From Coenobita brevimanus (taxonomy: Eukaryota; Arthropoda; Malacostraca; Decapoda; Coenobitidae), in the NCBI GenBank assembly GCA_032717465.1, contig CM064697.1, forward strand, positions 4,398,501 through 4,462,500: 64,000 nucleotides of DNA, written 5' to 3'. Below are positions 12,684-24,785 of this stretch, in pieces. The position numbers and the translations under genes were made by a program. How positions within the stretch are numbered: the stretch's first letter is position 1; each line of letters begins with the position of its first letter. A model generated the notes under the pieces. The model was not told the DNA's origin. It saw nothing but the letters and a program-made list of their open reading frames with translations, and did not search any database.

Positions 12684-13095
12684 TGGGCATTTAAAGGGTA
12701 GGTGGAGGGTATCTGAGGGGTATGCCTACCTGGTGGACATTAAAAGGGGCGCCTGAAGGGTGTTTAAAGGACGCCTGGAGGACATTTATAGGGTACATGT
12801 ATGACACACAAACGGAACCTATAGGGCATTTAAAGAACACCTGCAGAGTAGCTATTTAAAATTCTGCTGGGGGAATTTTAAAGAGCATCTGGAGGTCATT
12901 TAGAGAAGTACTTGTAGGGCAGTTAAAAGGACACCTGAAAGACATTTTAAGGGACACTAAAAATTAAAGAATACTTGATGGGCATTTCAAGAACACTTGA
13001 AGGATATTTAAAGAGACACCTGAAATGCATTTAAATGACACATACAAGGTATTTAAAGAGCATCTGAAGGGTGTTAAAGTCCTGCAAGTGCCCTT
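12684..13095 (+). repeat. Degenerate 21-24 bp minisatellite, left arm of inverted pair
   Basis: Roughly 18-19 diverged units close to GGCATTTAAAGGACACCTGGAGG. The array is the opposite orientation of the array at 13795-14104. The last unit (13078-13095, CCTGCAAGTGCCCTTAA) already reads in the opposite sense. Confidence 0.8.
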
Positions 13096-13794
13096 AACCC
13101 TGTCTCTATGAAAGATCTTTCCAAAACTCAATAAAATCATCTGGCATTAATAACAATAAGGATAGAGTGCATTATTGTACTAAAGGTATTAGCAGAGATT
13201 GTTTACAATCCCTTTACTACGATGCCCCTCTTAATCTAAATACAATTATCTGGTGGCAGCAAAAATAAACAAAAATTAAAGCATCATACTAGGGAGTTTA
13301 AATGATCCTCGTCCCCCTAACCCATCATAACAATAACAAACACTATTTTGTTCTCATTTGGTGACTCAGATCTGTATGTGCCCTGAGCCTGAAGTTTAAA
13401 ATCCAAGCTGTGGCGTACATGTAATATGGAAGCTGGTACTAAGACCTTTTCGATACCAGCATTATGATAACCCGCAGTTTGTGCAAACCGATCTGACAAA
13501 CATAAACACAGCCATCTCTCATATACACTGGTCTCACTACAAACATCCCTTCGTAACTTGTACTTGACCAGTTTAGGGAATGGTGAATGCTGTCATTTTC
13601 CCTTTAAGGAAAAAGTCTTGTTCTGCACTGGACTCTAAACAAGCTGAAATAGTTACGGACTGACCAGCAGACGAATATAATCAAATAAGGATAGAGAGAC
13701 CTCTTCGGCACAGGTTGCTAAAAACATCCCGATTTCTTTATGTGCCCAGCAAATGCTCTTTAAACTTCTCACAGGTGTCCTTTCAGTGACTTAC

Positions 13795-14104
13795 CAGTGA
13801 CTTAACTACCCTCCAGGTTCCCTATAAATGCCTTCCATTCGCCTTTTAAATGCCTTCAGGTGACCTTTAAATGCCCTCAGGTGCCCTCAGACCTCCTGCC
13901 AGGTGCCCTTTAAATGCATTAAGGTGCCCTTTAATGTCTTTCAGGTGCCCTTGAAAACTCTTTCAGGTGGTCTTTAAATTTCTCCTTGGTGCCCTAGGCT
14001 TTCTAGGTGCCTTTTAAACGTTTTATATGCCTTCCAGGTGTCTTTAAAATGCCCTGCAAGTGCCTTGAAAATTCTCTCCATGTGCCCTTTAAATGCCCTC
14101 CAGC
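13795..14104 (-). repeat. Degenerate 21-24 bp minisatellite, right arm of inverted pair
   Basis: Plus-strand units near CCTCCAGGTGCCCTTTAAATG are the reverse complement of the units at 12684-13095. The spacer between the arms is about 0.7 kb with no supported gene. Confidence 0.8.
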
Positions 14105-14159
14105 CCATCCCTCACCCCGTCAGCGAGGAAGGAAGCAGCAAACACCAAATTACCTGCGG

Positions 14160-14900
14160 TCGTCTCACTCCTACCTGCCCTCCTTCCCTCCCTCCCTCTC
14201 TTCCTCCTTCTTTCATGTTTTCCTTTCTTTCCCATCTTCCTTCCCTCCTTTTGTTTCGCAGTCTCTTTTACTTTGTCTCTTCTCTCCCTCCATTCTTCGT
14301 ACCTTGATTCCTCTCTTCCTATCTTCCATACTTCTATTTTGCCATCTATCCTTCATTTATGTCTCTGTTCACTCCTTCATGCCTTCCCTCCTCCCTTCCT
14401 TCTTTCTATCCTTCTTTCCTGTCATCTGTGGCAAGTTTACTTTTCTTATCTCTCCCTTCCCTTCCTCCTTCCTTCATGCCATTCTTTCTTTCCACATTCC
14501 TTCTTCTTTATCATTTAGCCATCATTAATATCTCTTGTGTCTGTCACTCTTCATTCCTACCGCCTTTTTCCTTCCCTGTTTCCAGCTTTTTTGTCTCTGT
14601 TGTCTTGTTTCCTCCAGTCTAACCTCCTTCCATCCTTTTGTGCTTTCCTTCCCTCCTCCCCTCCTCTCTTCTTCTCTCTTCCTTCCAATATTTTGCCATT
14701 TATCCTTCAGTAATATTTCTTGTCTGCCTTCTTTTACATTCCTTCCTTACTTTCATTCTATCTTCCATCCATCTTTTTTTTTTTTTTAATCATTAACATC
14801 CATTTACCTTTTCCCTCCAGCATTTTTCCCCTTCCCACCCCCTTCTTTTCCTCTCCTTCCCTCCATTTTTCATCTCTTTCTGCTGTTTTTTACGTCCAGG
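14160..14900 (+). repeat. Polypyrimidine block, about 0.75 kb
   Basis: C/T-rich plus strand with CTTCC runs. It is followed after a GT microsatellite by a polypurine block, so the two strand biases face each other. Confidence 0.75.
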
Positions 14901-15149
14901 CGTCTCTTTGCTCATTTCCTCTTCCTGTTCGTAGCTGCTCATGCATATCAGCCTATGTTTCTATTTTTCTCGACATATTTAAGTGTATTTCCATCACATA
15001 ATGCAGTGTTTTTCTCTGTATTCATTGGCCTGCTTCTGTCTGTATTCCTGTCCGTCAGTCTGTTTATCTATTTGTATTTATCTGTTATCTTGGTAGAAGG
15101 ATAGATAGATGTCTGTCTCTACCTGTTGAAATATCTGTGTCCATTATCC

Positions 15150-15150
<1 letters not shown>

Positions 15151-15200
<50 letters not shown>
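15151..15200 (+). repeat. (GT)n microsatellite
   Basis: 25 GT units separating the pyrimidine and purine blocks. Confidence 0.95.
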
Positions 15201-15204
<4 letters not shown>

Positions 15205-15244
15205 GCTTTTGTTTCGACGGCTCAGACAGGCAAATCTGACAACT

Positions 15245-15975
15245 GTAACGGGACGAGAAAATAGAGGGGAGAGGGAGAGGCAGGGAGGGAGGGAGCGGAG
15301 GGAGAAGGAAGAGACGGAGGGAAGAAGGGAAGGGAGAGAGGGAGAAAGGGAAGACAGAGAGAGGGGAGAGAGGGAGAAAGGGGAGACAGAGAGAGGGGAG
15401 AGGAGGAGGAAGAAAGAAGGAGAGGGAAAGGGAAAACGAACTGAGATACAGGAATGAAAAGGAGGGAAAACATGAAAAGGAAAGGGGAAGAAAGAATGCC
15501 AGTAGAAACGGGGAAATAAACAGGGAGAGAAGAATAGGGAGGGAGAGGGAGGCAGGGAGGAAGGATAGAAACAGGGTGAAGGAGAAAAGGAGGGAGGAAA
15601 GGAAGAAAAGTGGTAGAGAGAGAGAGAAGAATTGTGAGGCAAAGGAAAGCAAGGAAAAGGGAAGGAAGGGAGGAAAAAGAAAGGGGGAAAAGAGAGGGGC
15701 GGGAGAAAGAACAGAAGGGTAAAGGGGGGAATAATAATGGTAGACAGGAGAGGGTGAACAGATGGAGGGAGGGGAGATGAAAAGAAGGTAGGGTAGAAAT
15801 TCAAGACCATGAGAGGTTGGGAAGGGAATAAAAAGTTCAGGGAGGTGGAAGGAAGTCTGGAGAAGGCGAGGGAGGAAGGGAGAGAGAACAAGGAAAAAGG
15901 AGGAAGGGAGAGAGAACAAAGGAAAGGGAGGAAAGGAGGAAAGAGAGAGGGTGGAGAGTGGGAGGGGTTGGATAA
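15245..15975 (+). repeat. Polypurine block, about 0.73 kb
   Basis: The plus strand is nearly all A and G (GGGAGAGAG, GAAGGGAGG motifs). The long minus-strand Ser/Pro/Phe frames over it are compositional. Confidence 0.85.
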
Positions 15976-15979
15976 GAGG

Positions 15980-18076
15980 TAGTACAAAGGAAAGCCATTG
16001 TTACTGACTTATTGATCTCTGTGTCTCTCTTTGTTGCAGAAATTATTACGATTCTCCACACAACAGGAACGGTAATAGTCACAACCATATTACCCGTTTT
16101 AAAGTGTAGGGGCCCGAGGCTAGACTACGGCACTGCAGAATATTTAGTACCTTCAATATGATGCCACCCATTTTAATTCTTACAACCGCCACATTAGCCC
16201 CTCCCACCTACTTAGTCTCTCTCGTAGTGAATGAATCAGTGGAGACAATTTTTAGCAGTTCCCTACGAGATGTCTTTCCTGAACCGCATAAAATCAACTA
16301 AGGTAGAGAAAGTCAAATGAGGAAGATGTTATAGTGTGGAAGACGTTAAGGGAAAATGATCAGCCTCCTCCCCTTGGTGGTATTATGTGATGGAATGCAC
16401 TCTGTATTGCGAAAAATAAGGAAAGTATAGTACAGCAGGACACTCCCCCCTTCCCCCTATCCACTCATCGTTTCCTTTAGTCAATCCCTTCATGAGAGAG
16501 AGAGAGAGAGAGAGAATGTATGGCAGGTACCAGTAAAGGGAGAGAGGGGAAAGAGTGAGGTAAGAGAGACGGGCGTGGAGAGTGATGGGGCAGAGAGGAA
16601 GGGGAGGGAGGGAAGGTAGCGAGGGAGGTGGGGTAGAGAGGGAGGGTAGGCAGGTAAGGTAAGGGTGATAACGGCATAGAGTGACCGTACTACTTACCTA
16701 AGAGGTCATTGCCTCTACCTTCGCCCTTACACCCTCCCTCCCTTCCCTTCCCCTCACCTGAAAGCCCTCTCACTTCTCCACTCCTTAACAACAGGAACAA
16801 GACAGCTATTTATCTATCTTTTTATCCATCCAGTGTCAAACTCCCTCTATAGTGTTCGCAATAAGCACTCCTCCAGGCTTCCCTAATAGCCACTTAAGCT
16901 GCTTTTCCTCATTCACTGCTGTCTGTAATGCTCGCTTTTACTTGCTTCAGCTGGATGGCGCACGGAAACACGATAACTCATCCTCATTCACACTCGGCTG
17001 TCTCATATAATGGTCAATATCAAACCTAATTTAAATCTCCACAGTTGGGTGCTGCTGATTTCCCTGTGGTTTACCCCGATCGCTTCACCACTCACATGTT
17101 ATTGATCACTGACAGCAGACCATCTCATATATACCACTTCATACACTGCTCTCACTCTCCTGGATGACCCGCGGATTCTGTGTTTTAAAATTACCCTTCT
17201 GTTTCCTCTCCGGCATTCCCCTTCCTCTTACTCCCACCATCGTGATAGCCTCTCTCTCCATCTTTCTTCACCCATTCACTTCATATGGCCGTAACATTTT
17301 TATTTTACTCTGCCTTTACTCCCACACCTAGTTCTAATTTCCACATATTCTCCTAAAACATCTATTTTTCAGCATTTCAACTTTATTTTGTTCTATAGGA
17401 TTGAGAGTCCACGGTTCACTTCCACATATCACAGTCGACACCACAGTTCCATCAAGCCTACCCATGTCCTCCTTATCTGACACTGAACTTTCCCTCTACA
17501 CATACTCAGTGCCTCTAATAATTTGCCACTTCTCTCACCTTATGGCTTGCTGCAGGTCCCATGTTATGTCAAATGCTCTCCACCCTCAGAGTACCTTTAT
17601 CGCTTACTATAAACAGCCTAAGACCACCTCATAGTAGCTACCACCTCCACATCCCTAACACCAATACCATAATAACCACATTACAGCCACAATTACACAA
17701 ATACCGTAACACTAAAGAAAAGATCACATTACAAAGACATCCTGCACATATTCGTAATCAGAGGAATATGCACTGAAGTGGATATATATAGAACCTGAAT
17801 GGTGAATTATGTAAACTAAAAAAAAAGGCAGAAGAAATATTTTCGACGCTATCATTAGTTTACAAATAGCCACTATACCAGGATGCTTAATATAAAGACG
17901 AATTATTTAGTAAGTAACATAATTAATATCCCAGAACTAATGATTGTGAGTTTGGGTGAGAAGGAAGTTTGAAAATGATGCATAATGTGTGGCAAAGGTT
18001 TATGTAATGGGCATAGGCTATGGCAGAGTGGGTCCGTAGCCTATAGTTAACGTCAGGACCACTGCCACGTACAGGA
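15980..18076. other. Non-coding stretch, nothing recognised
   Basis: A short (GA)n at 16494-16515 and a purine-rich patch to about 16680, then mixed sequence. No gene or recognised repeat is supported. Confidence 0.45.
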
Positions 18077-18077
18077 T

Positions 18078-18141
<64 letters not shown>
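18077..18141 (+). repeat. (GT)n microsatellite
   Basis: About 32 GT units. Confidence 0.96.
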
Positions 18142-18145
<4 letters not shown>

Positions 18146-18721
18146 GGACATGAGATCAATGTTGTCGTGGTGCCATGTGGTGTTGTGTTATTGCGTGTAT
18201 ATTTTTGTGTTTTTTGTGCATTTCCTCGGTTGGTACATTTTCGTTTTTATATATTACTTCGTTGCTAGTCTTTCAGTAATAGTTTTGCCTCAGCACCTTT
18301 AGTTTCAGAAATTGCACAATCTGCTTCTGATGCTATGTCCAAGAGTACATTGGAGTTGGTGTATAAATCTTTCAGTAGTCTACGTTCTTGGCGTAGTGCA
18401 TTCCATTGTTTCTACACTTTCTCCACCACTTCCCTGCTCTGCTCCATCGCCCCTGCCTTGATATGCTACACCACCGCCATCACAACTGCCACACTCATTC
18501 GCTCCTGTCATGAGTCCTGCTGTTTTAGACCTGCCCTGGTATTGCTATTCATCCTCGGTTGTAGTAATGGTGATGTTGATCGAGCTGTTGATGGTGGTAG
18601 TCATTGCCGTAGTTGTAGTGGTGGTTGTGGTAATAATTGCTGCAGTGACAGTTGTTGACGTGGTAGTGGTGCTGGGTGCTGAGGTGATTGTAGTGACTGC
18701 GATGGTGCTGGTAGTGGTGGC

Positions 18722-19050
18722 TGTGGTCCTCGCCAGGCGTCGTCAGGAGGGGGTCAGTCCAGGGCAGTGGTGTTTTCCCTGCCCCGAGTGAGGGACGGGA
18801 TCCTCCCTATTTCACCCGGGGCAGGACGGGGCCAGGCTGACTCCCTCCACAGTCACCACACACCACACACTCACCCCGCTGCAACCACCAGAAATACATT
18901 TTGATATAAAGTACATATAACAAATACATGTTAATATAAAGTACATGAGGGAATTATACTACCCACACACCCCGCTGTAACCACCAAAAATACATGTCAG
19001 TGTAAAGTAAATGAGGGTATTATATGACACACACATCCCTCTAACCATGA
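18722..19050 (+). mobile_element. Interspersed repeat family D copy with conserved hairpin and tandem tail
   Basis: Shares GTCCTCGCCAGG, GGGTCAGTCCAGGG and CCTGCCCCGAGTGAG...TCACCCGGGGCAGG with 26576-26765. The last pair forms a stem of about 14 bp. The tail repeats a unit around CCCCGCTGYAACCACCARAAATACAT...TAAAGTA two to three times. Both copies follow a TGGTGG-rich run. Confidence 0.6.
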
Positions 19051-19129
19051 CAAAAACATCAAAACCCCTTCAGCCCGAGGACGTCATTTTATTTTATTGT
19101 GTTAATAATGCAAACCAAGTCGATATGTA

Positions 19130-19235
19130 GACAATAAAAATGATATACAAGAGAAAAAACGGTGCAACACGTAAAATGACTTTCGAATGAGGCGCTGTTA
19201 CGGAGTCTCATATACCACCTAGAATATGGGCCTCT
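19130..19235 (+). mobile_element. Family A partial arm
   Basis: The right-arm order is recognisable (GCTGTTACGGAGTCTC..., then AGAATATGGGCCT), but no clear left arm is visible. Confidence 0.35.
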
Positions 19236-19374
19236 GTCTCACCTCGAATGTGACGCGATCATACCCCCGTCGTGGCAGGAGTGTCACTGGCCATTCAGGT
19301 GACACCGCCAATATTTATAACGCGGCAAGATGTAGGCACCCTCCCCACCTAAGCAAGCCATATTCTAGTAGATG

Positions 19375-19562
19375 AAGAAATTTACTTAGCATCTCTACCC
19401 TCATTTATTTTTACATATAGCTCGTTAATGGTCCCTTCTGTGTAATTTGTGCAGGCCATGTTGGTACAAAAAAAAAAAATAGTATGCAGTAGGGTAGTTT
19501 GGTACAGTAGGCAAAATCAGTCGCTATGGAAGAAGTGTTACGAGGCTCCTAAGATAACAAGG
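19375..19562. mobile_element. Fold-back MITE family A copy (diverged)
   Basis: The right arm GGCAAAATCAGTCGCTATGGAAGAAGTGTTACGAGGCTCC matches the family well. The left arm is weaker (ATCTCTACCCTCATTTATTTTTA). Confidence 0.5.
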
Positions 19563-19689
19563 ATTTGGACTTATTTGACGTCTTAGTTATATCAGCTATC
19601 TGGGGATTTTAACGGCGGGATTACGTTTGTTTAGTCGCTGTCATGTGTAGCTTTTGATGTAACGGTAACGTGAAGGTAGATGATGAGAT

Positions 19690-20160
19690 TGTGATGATGG
19701 TGATTATGATGATGATGGTGAAGATAAAGTGTTGAAGATAATGATGTTGGTGAAGACAGAGATGGTGAAGGTGGTGATGATGAAGATGGTGATGTTGAAG
19801 ATAGTAATATTGAAGATAGTGATATTGGCGAGGTCAGTGAAGATAATGATATGGGAGAGGATAGTGATGTTGGAGAAAAGAGTGATGTTGAAGATAATGA
19901 TGTTGGTGAAGACAGTTGTGTTGGAGAAGAAAGTGATATGGGTGATCGAGATGCTGGTGATGAGAGTGATGTTGATGATGAATGTGATGTTGACGGAGAC
20001 AGTGATGTTGGTGAAGACAGTGATGTCGGTGATGACTGTGATGTTGGTTTAGATACTGATGTCGGTGATGGCAGTAATGATGGTGAATATAGTGATGCTG
20101 GTGATGGCAGTGATGTTGGTGAAGATAGTGATGTTGGTGAAGATGGTGCAACATGGCAGT
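19690..20160 (+). repeat. GATGTTGGTGAAGA minisatellite, period 15-18 bp
   Basis: Imperfect units near AGTGATGTTGGTGAAGAC keep several frames open on both strands (acidic Asp/Val/Gly on plus, Ser/Pro/Thr on minus). Because the period is a multiple of three, the open frames are expected by chance. No start context or splice sites suggest a gene. Confidence 0.75.
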
Positions 20161-20217
20161 GAGTCACGGAGTCACTTGGCAACATACTCATGCTAACACT
20201 ACACAGACACACTGCCA

Positions 20218-20219
<2 letters not shown>

Positions 20220-20258
<39 letters not shown>
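20220..20258 (+). repeat. (CT)n microsatellite
   Basis: About 19 CT units. Confidence 0.93.
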
Positions 20259-20259
<1 letters not shown>

Positions 20260-20299
20260 GGTGAAGTATCAACTACTTTATTCCCGCAACGTGTTTTTC

Positions 20300-20432
20300 T
20301 TTCCAATCTTGCTGCCTCCAGACGATTTTTTTTTTCAACTAATGGTCCCCCTCTCGTGCTGGAGGGGTTAACGAAGGCTATACCTAACCCCTCCAGCCCT
20401 AAAAGCTTATTCTAATCTAAATAAAAACGTCA
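20300..20432. mobile_element. Fold-back MITE family B copy
   Basis: Contains TTGCTGCCTCCAGACGATTTT at the left and the diagnostic centre GCTGGAGGGGTTAACGAAGGCTATAC CTAACCCCTCCAGC, itself an inverted pair. It is followed by TAAATAAAAACGTC. Confidence 0.7.
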
Positions 20433-20450
20433 GTGGATTGAGGAGGTTCT

Positions 20451-20455
<5 letters not shown>

Positions 20456-20515
<60 letters not shown>
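20456..20515 (+). repeat. (GT)n microsatellite
   Basis: About 30 GT units. Confidence 0.95.
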
Positions 20516-20520
<5 letters not shown>

Positions 20521-20938
20521 AGTGATGGTGGGTATGAGTAAGAGCTTAGGAATGTGTATTATAGTACTGAGTTTTTGTTTTTTTTACGTGTATGAGTCAG
20601 AGTGGGAATGGAAGGTGAGGGTGGGAATGGTGGGTGAGGGTAGGAATGGAGAATGAGGGTGGGAATGGAGAGTGAGAGAAGAGAGTGGGGTATCCTAGCT
20701 AAATCTGTCCTCATATGTAAAGAGGACGGAAAATCTCATTCTTTATATCAGTTTTCCTCTCACTCTGTACTCAGTTTATGGTCAGTGTCAAGGCTGTCAT
20801 TGCACCATCCACTTTTTAGTTTTCCTGGCGCCACACTGCATTCCACTTCTTTTGTACCCTTCCCTCTCTTGTGTAACACTACACCAAGGTACAAAACTCT
20901 TCCACCAATTCAAGTTTCTCTCCAAACATCAGGATGGG

Positions 20939-21024
<86 letters not shown>

Positions 21025-21042
21025 TATATATTTATTTATTTA

Positions 21043-21097
<55 letters not shown>
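20939..21097 (+). repeat. (TA)n + (GT)n compound microsatellite
   Basis: About 82 bp of alternating TA (20939-21022), a short TTTA run, then 27 GT units (21043-21097). Confidence 0.97.
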
Positions 21098-21100
<3 letters not shown>

Positions 21101-21607
21101 GCATGTATGTATGTTTTTATCAGTCCATGGGGTTGTCACATACCACTATCTCACTCCAACACTGATACTAAGCCAATCACACAGTCGTGGAAACTTTCCA
21201 CATCGTACATAAATATCACCTTCCATAAGCCCTTTTTGCTGACAGTGTCATGTGCATTTTCTAGACCTATGAATGCAATAAGTACCGTACAGTCATATTT
21301 ACAAACTGTCTCTATTCACTGTCTGCCGTTCTGTAAATGTTTGATCCACACATTCTTAACTGTTCTGGACGCCACCCTGTTCACCACTCACCAGGAAGTC
21401 TGTCTCTTCTCCTCAACCACTCTTCCCCGGTACTCCTACCCTACAACGCTCAACAGTAGAAAAAAAAAAAAAAATCACGCACTGTATCACCTTTACTTCT
21501 ACAGTTACAGTATCCACGCCACCGTTGCAACTCCACACATTCTGGCTTTCTGGCATTCCACTTTCTTCATCACATTAAGCTTTCCGCTACGATAGCTTAT
21601 TTTTCAT

Positions 21608-21750
21608 TTTTTTAGCTTACAACCACATAATTATATACCAGTTCGGAAGAACCTATGGTAGGGTTGGCGTTAAGGAAGGCTATTTCTAGCTCTTCCTGTT
21701 CGAAAAGCCTCATCTACGCTAAATAATATTGTGTGGAGGTTGCTAGCAGA
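21608..21750. mobile_element. Family B copy (diverged)
   Basis: The centre GTTCGGAAGAACC...GGCGTTAAGGAAGGCTATTTCTAGCTCTTCCTGTTCGAAAAGCC and the right arm AAATAATATTGTGTGGAGGTTGCTAGCAG follow the family B layout. Confidence 0.55.
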
Positions 21751-21955
21751 AGTTAAAGGTATACATCATCGGAGCGGAAGGATATATATATATGTAATCA
21801 TCATCATCATCATCCACTATCCAAGTCTTCTCCCCTCCTCCACTCTTCTTCCTTCCGTCCACCTGGGGATAACGGCAAGAGAAGCAACAGCGGAACAAAC
21901 AGAACAACGGGAAAGGGGTGATTAGCTGAATGACTTTCGGTAATGAGCTGGGGAC

Positions 21956-21956
<1 letters not shown>

Positions 21957-22007
<51 letters not shown>

Positions 22008-22160
22008 GGCAGAGACAGAGACAGACAGACAGACAGACAGATAGACAAAAACAGGCAAACAGACAGATAGACATACAGACAGGCAGGTAGACGGGAAAAG
22101 ACACAAACAGAAACTGGAAGACAGACAGACAGAAACAGGCAGACAGAGAGAAAGACAGAC
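21957..22160 (+). repeat. (GA)n and (AGAC)n microsatellites
   Basis: A short GA run, then imperfect ACAG/AGAC tetranucleotide repeats with ACAGGCAG variants, then GAAA-rich sequence. Confidence 0.9.
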
Positions 22161-22319
22161 AGAAAGGAGGGGAAGGAAGATATGTTGAGAATATATGAAG
22201 AAAGAAAGAAAAAAAAAGACGATAACAAAAACAAAACAAGGAAAAACAATAAAAAAAAATAGGGGTTAAAGGCTGGGGTAGAGGTTCAGTAACGGCGTGG
22301 AGTGACCTTAATGCTCTTC

Positions 22320-22560
22320 CGAAGGGTTGCTGCCCCCTCCGACACCCCTCTTTGCCCCCCCCCACCTCACGTTCCTGCCCTTCACCTTGCTGCCCTTCCA
22401 TTCCCCTCCCGTCCCCAGCACCCTCTTCCTTCCCTCTCCCATCTCTTAATTCACCTCTCCCCTCCTCTTACACCAGTCTATTCTTTTCCTCTCTTCTACA
22501 CCTCCTCTCCCCTCTCCTTTCTTCCCTCTCCAACTTTATCCCACCACTTCCACCTTTGCC
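22320..22560 (+). repeat. Polypyrimidine patch
   Basis: C/T-rich plus strand (CCCTCCC and CTCTTCC runs). No exon is supported. Confidence 0.6.
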
Positions 22561-23014
22561 ATAAGCAGTACTCTATGTAATTCATGTCTCTTGTTTTATT
22601 ACCCATCCGTTCTTACCTTATTCATCATTAATACTTTCTTTTCTCACAGATTTATTTACCTCTGATACCACAGCACTCTTCTTCCCGTCTAACACCCTCC
22701 CACTACGCCATCTCCCCGTCTAACCTAGCCTTTCCATCCCCTCTCCCCTTACCACCTCTCCACTCCCGTCACCCCGCCACCCCCTCCCCCACCCTCATTA
22801 TGAACAGTGACATATGCCATTGATGGGCGGAGCAACTGAGTGTATAATTAACCAGTAAAATGCCTTCTAACACACTATTACCTTCAGAATATCTCCCATT
22901 AGTTTCCTGTAACTTCTTCAGCAAGGTGATGTATAGTTCATTAGAAGTGTATTATTCCTTCTCAAATTTACTCAGCATAGAGAGATAGCGAACCGAAGGG
23001 GTTATACAGACTCC

Positions 23015-23112
23015 ATTGACCCCTTCACTGTCAAGGTCCTTCCCGGCTTTAATATAATTGTTTGGTAGTCCTAGTGCTGTGAAAAATGCGCCATCACAGT
23101 GAAAGCGTTAAG
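23015..23112. mobile_element. Short internally deleted family B copy
   Basis: TTGACCCCTTCACTGTCAAGG and CCATCACAGTGAAAGCGTTAA are near reverse complements about 98 bp apart, leaving TTTAATATAATTGTTTGG in the loop. Confidence 0.6.
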
Positions 23113-23299
23113 TGTAATGCTAAGGTAGTACTTTGATTTCTAATTTCATATTCCATCACTCTCCTCCTTTTTCCCATCTTTTTTTACTATGGATTTAACG
23201 GGAAGGAAAGAGGTTAACTAAACAAGGTAAATTAAATGAAAAAGCTAGTGTAGAGTATAGGTGGAAGGTGGAAGTGATTTAAAGATATATAAGAACGTT

Positions 23300-24000
23300 C
23301 TGGCATGTTCTTCCCCCCCCCCTCCTCACCCCTGCGTGCCTACCCCTTTCACCTTCACCTTCACCCACTCCGTCATAAGAAATTGAAGTGTCAGGGATGG
23401 AAACTTCATTTGCATAATTTTCTCATCTGTATTCTAACATGCCAGCTACGTGCGCCCTCATCACCTCCTTCATCCTCTTCACCTCACCTCGCTTAACCTT
23501 ACCTCACCTCATCCCCGTGCCCCGCCTTACTGCTTCCATCTACCCTATAGTTCCTACCACCACCACCACCACTACCCGTCTCTTCCTCTCACTACATTTT
23601 ACGACCTCCGCTCAGCTACCTCTACACTACATTCACACACTTCACCACACTACACTCTTACAATTCACCTCACTACTCTCCTACACGATAATCATTCCCC
23701 TCACCTCAACCTCACCTTACCCCTGTGCTTCACGTGGCTGCCATCAAGCCGTCCCGGACTTCCTATCACCACCACCACTTCTCTTTCAGCTGCATAAGAT
23801 TGTCTAGCATTAGCCGGGGTAAAAATTCCTAAGTGTTGCAGTGGTTTCAAAAGGCTTCCTGTACCCAATTAATCTTCCAAACTCTCTCTTCCTTACCAGT
23901 AGAAAGTTCGATACCGATCTTGATATTGGCCGGGGTGAAGGCAGAGTTCGTATTCAGCGACTAGAAAACCTTCGATCCCTTACAGTGGTTTGCTTTTTTT
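23300..24000. other. C-rich non-coding stretch
   Basis: CACCTCACCT-like C/A/T-rich sequence at 23440-23790 gives Thr/Ser/Pro/His frames in two phases. No conserved motif is visible. Confidence 0.4.
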
Positions 24001-24089
24001 TTTTTTCTTTCAAAGTATGGCGTGGGATTATTCTGACTGGTATAAGGCGACCTCAGGTAAAATATACAAGGCAAAACCCTCGTCACAGC

Positions 24090-24420
24090 ACCATCATTTC
24101 CTTGTAGTCCTATCAAGAGTGTAGGAGCCCGGGACTAGGCTACTTAGTCCAGACATTTAAGGTGAGACTAACCATGGGCTCTTTCCTGAGTTGTATTATG
24201 TGAGTAACAAACACCAACCACTCCTTGAATAAAATCCCTTATTTGCCACGTCCGGTTGGCGCTCCTCAGTCCGTGTGAGCACCAGGTGTCCGTTCAGTTG
24301 TATGGTCACCACCCAGCTTAGTAAATGATTTCCTGAGTTACAAGAAACCATTTGGCTTGTCAAATTAGTTTAGAGTCACATGGTAACACTGCATCAAGTA
24401 AGTAGGTGGTGGGCGTTCCC
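24090..24420 (+). mobile_element. Interspersed repeat family C copy (SINE-like)
   Basis: Aligns by eye with 55896-56243 and with the reverse complement of 28574-28870. Shared blocks are GTAGGAGCCCGGGACTAGGC, ACATTTAAGGTGAG, GTGAGTAACAAACACCAACC, the middle GGTTGGCGCTCC and the end AACCATTTGGCTTGTCA...GAGTCACA. No open frame. Confidence 0.7.
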
Positions 24421-24727
24421 ACCCGCTTCAAATAAATGCTTTACTAAATACTTTATTAAAAATATGAGATTTCTAAATCAATATCTTTTGAGTCCAGTAA
24501 ATGATATTTGTTTTACCCTAACTGAAAGAATAATGGCTTAACAGTAACCTTTATAAACTATGTAACTTAAGTAGTGAGAGGTAAATAATTTTGACACTTC
24601 AGTTGGTAAAGGTTCCAGCTGATTAATATTTTCTGGCGTTAGTCAGAATAAGTACCTATGTGGGGACGGGCGGTGAGGAAATTCATCGCTCTTCCTACCC
24701 CGCAGCTTTAGAGGAAGAACAGTAGAT

Positions 24728-24728
<1 letters not shown>

Positions 24729-24778
<50 letters not shown>
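24729..24778 (+). repeat. (GT)n microsatellite
   Basis: About 25 GT units. Confidence 0.95.

Positions 24779-24785
<7 letters not shown>

Noticed and set aside
12684..14104. Possible CRISPR array because of regularly spaced short repeats
   Set aside because: Units are contiguous without unique spacers, diverged, and in a eukaryotic context; it is a minisatellite.
15085..15987. Minus-strand frames of 266-300 codons
   Set aside because: Polypurine tract read on the opposite strand; composition alone removes stop codons, and two frames are open in parallel.
19631..20272. Ser/Pro/Thr-rich minus-strand frame of 213 codons and an acidic plus-strand frame
   Set aside because: Tandem repeat with period a multiple of three; both strands open, with no start context or splice sites.
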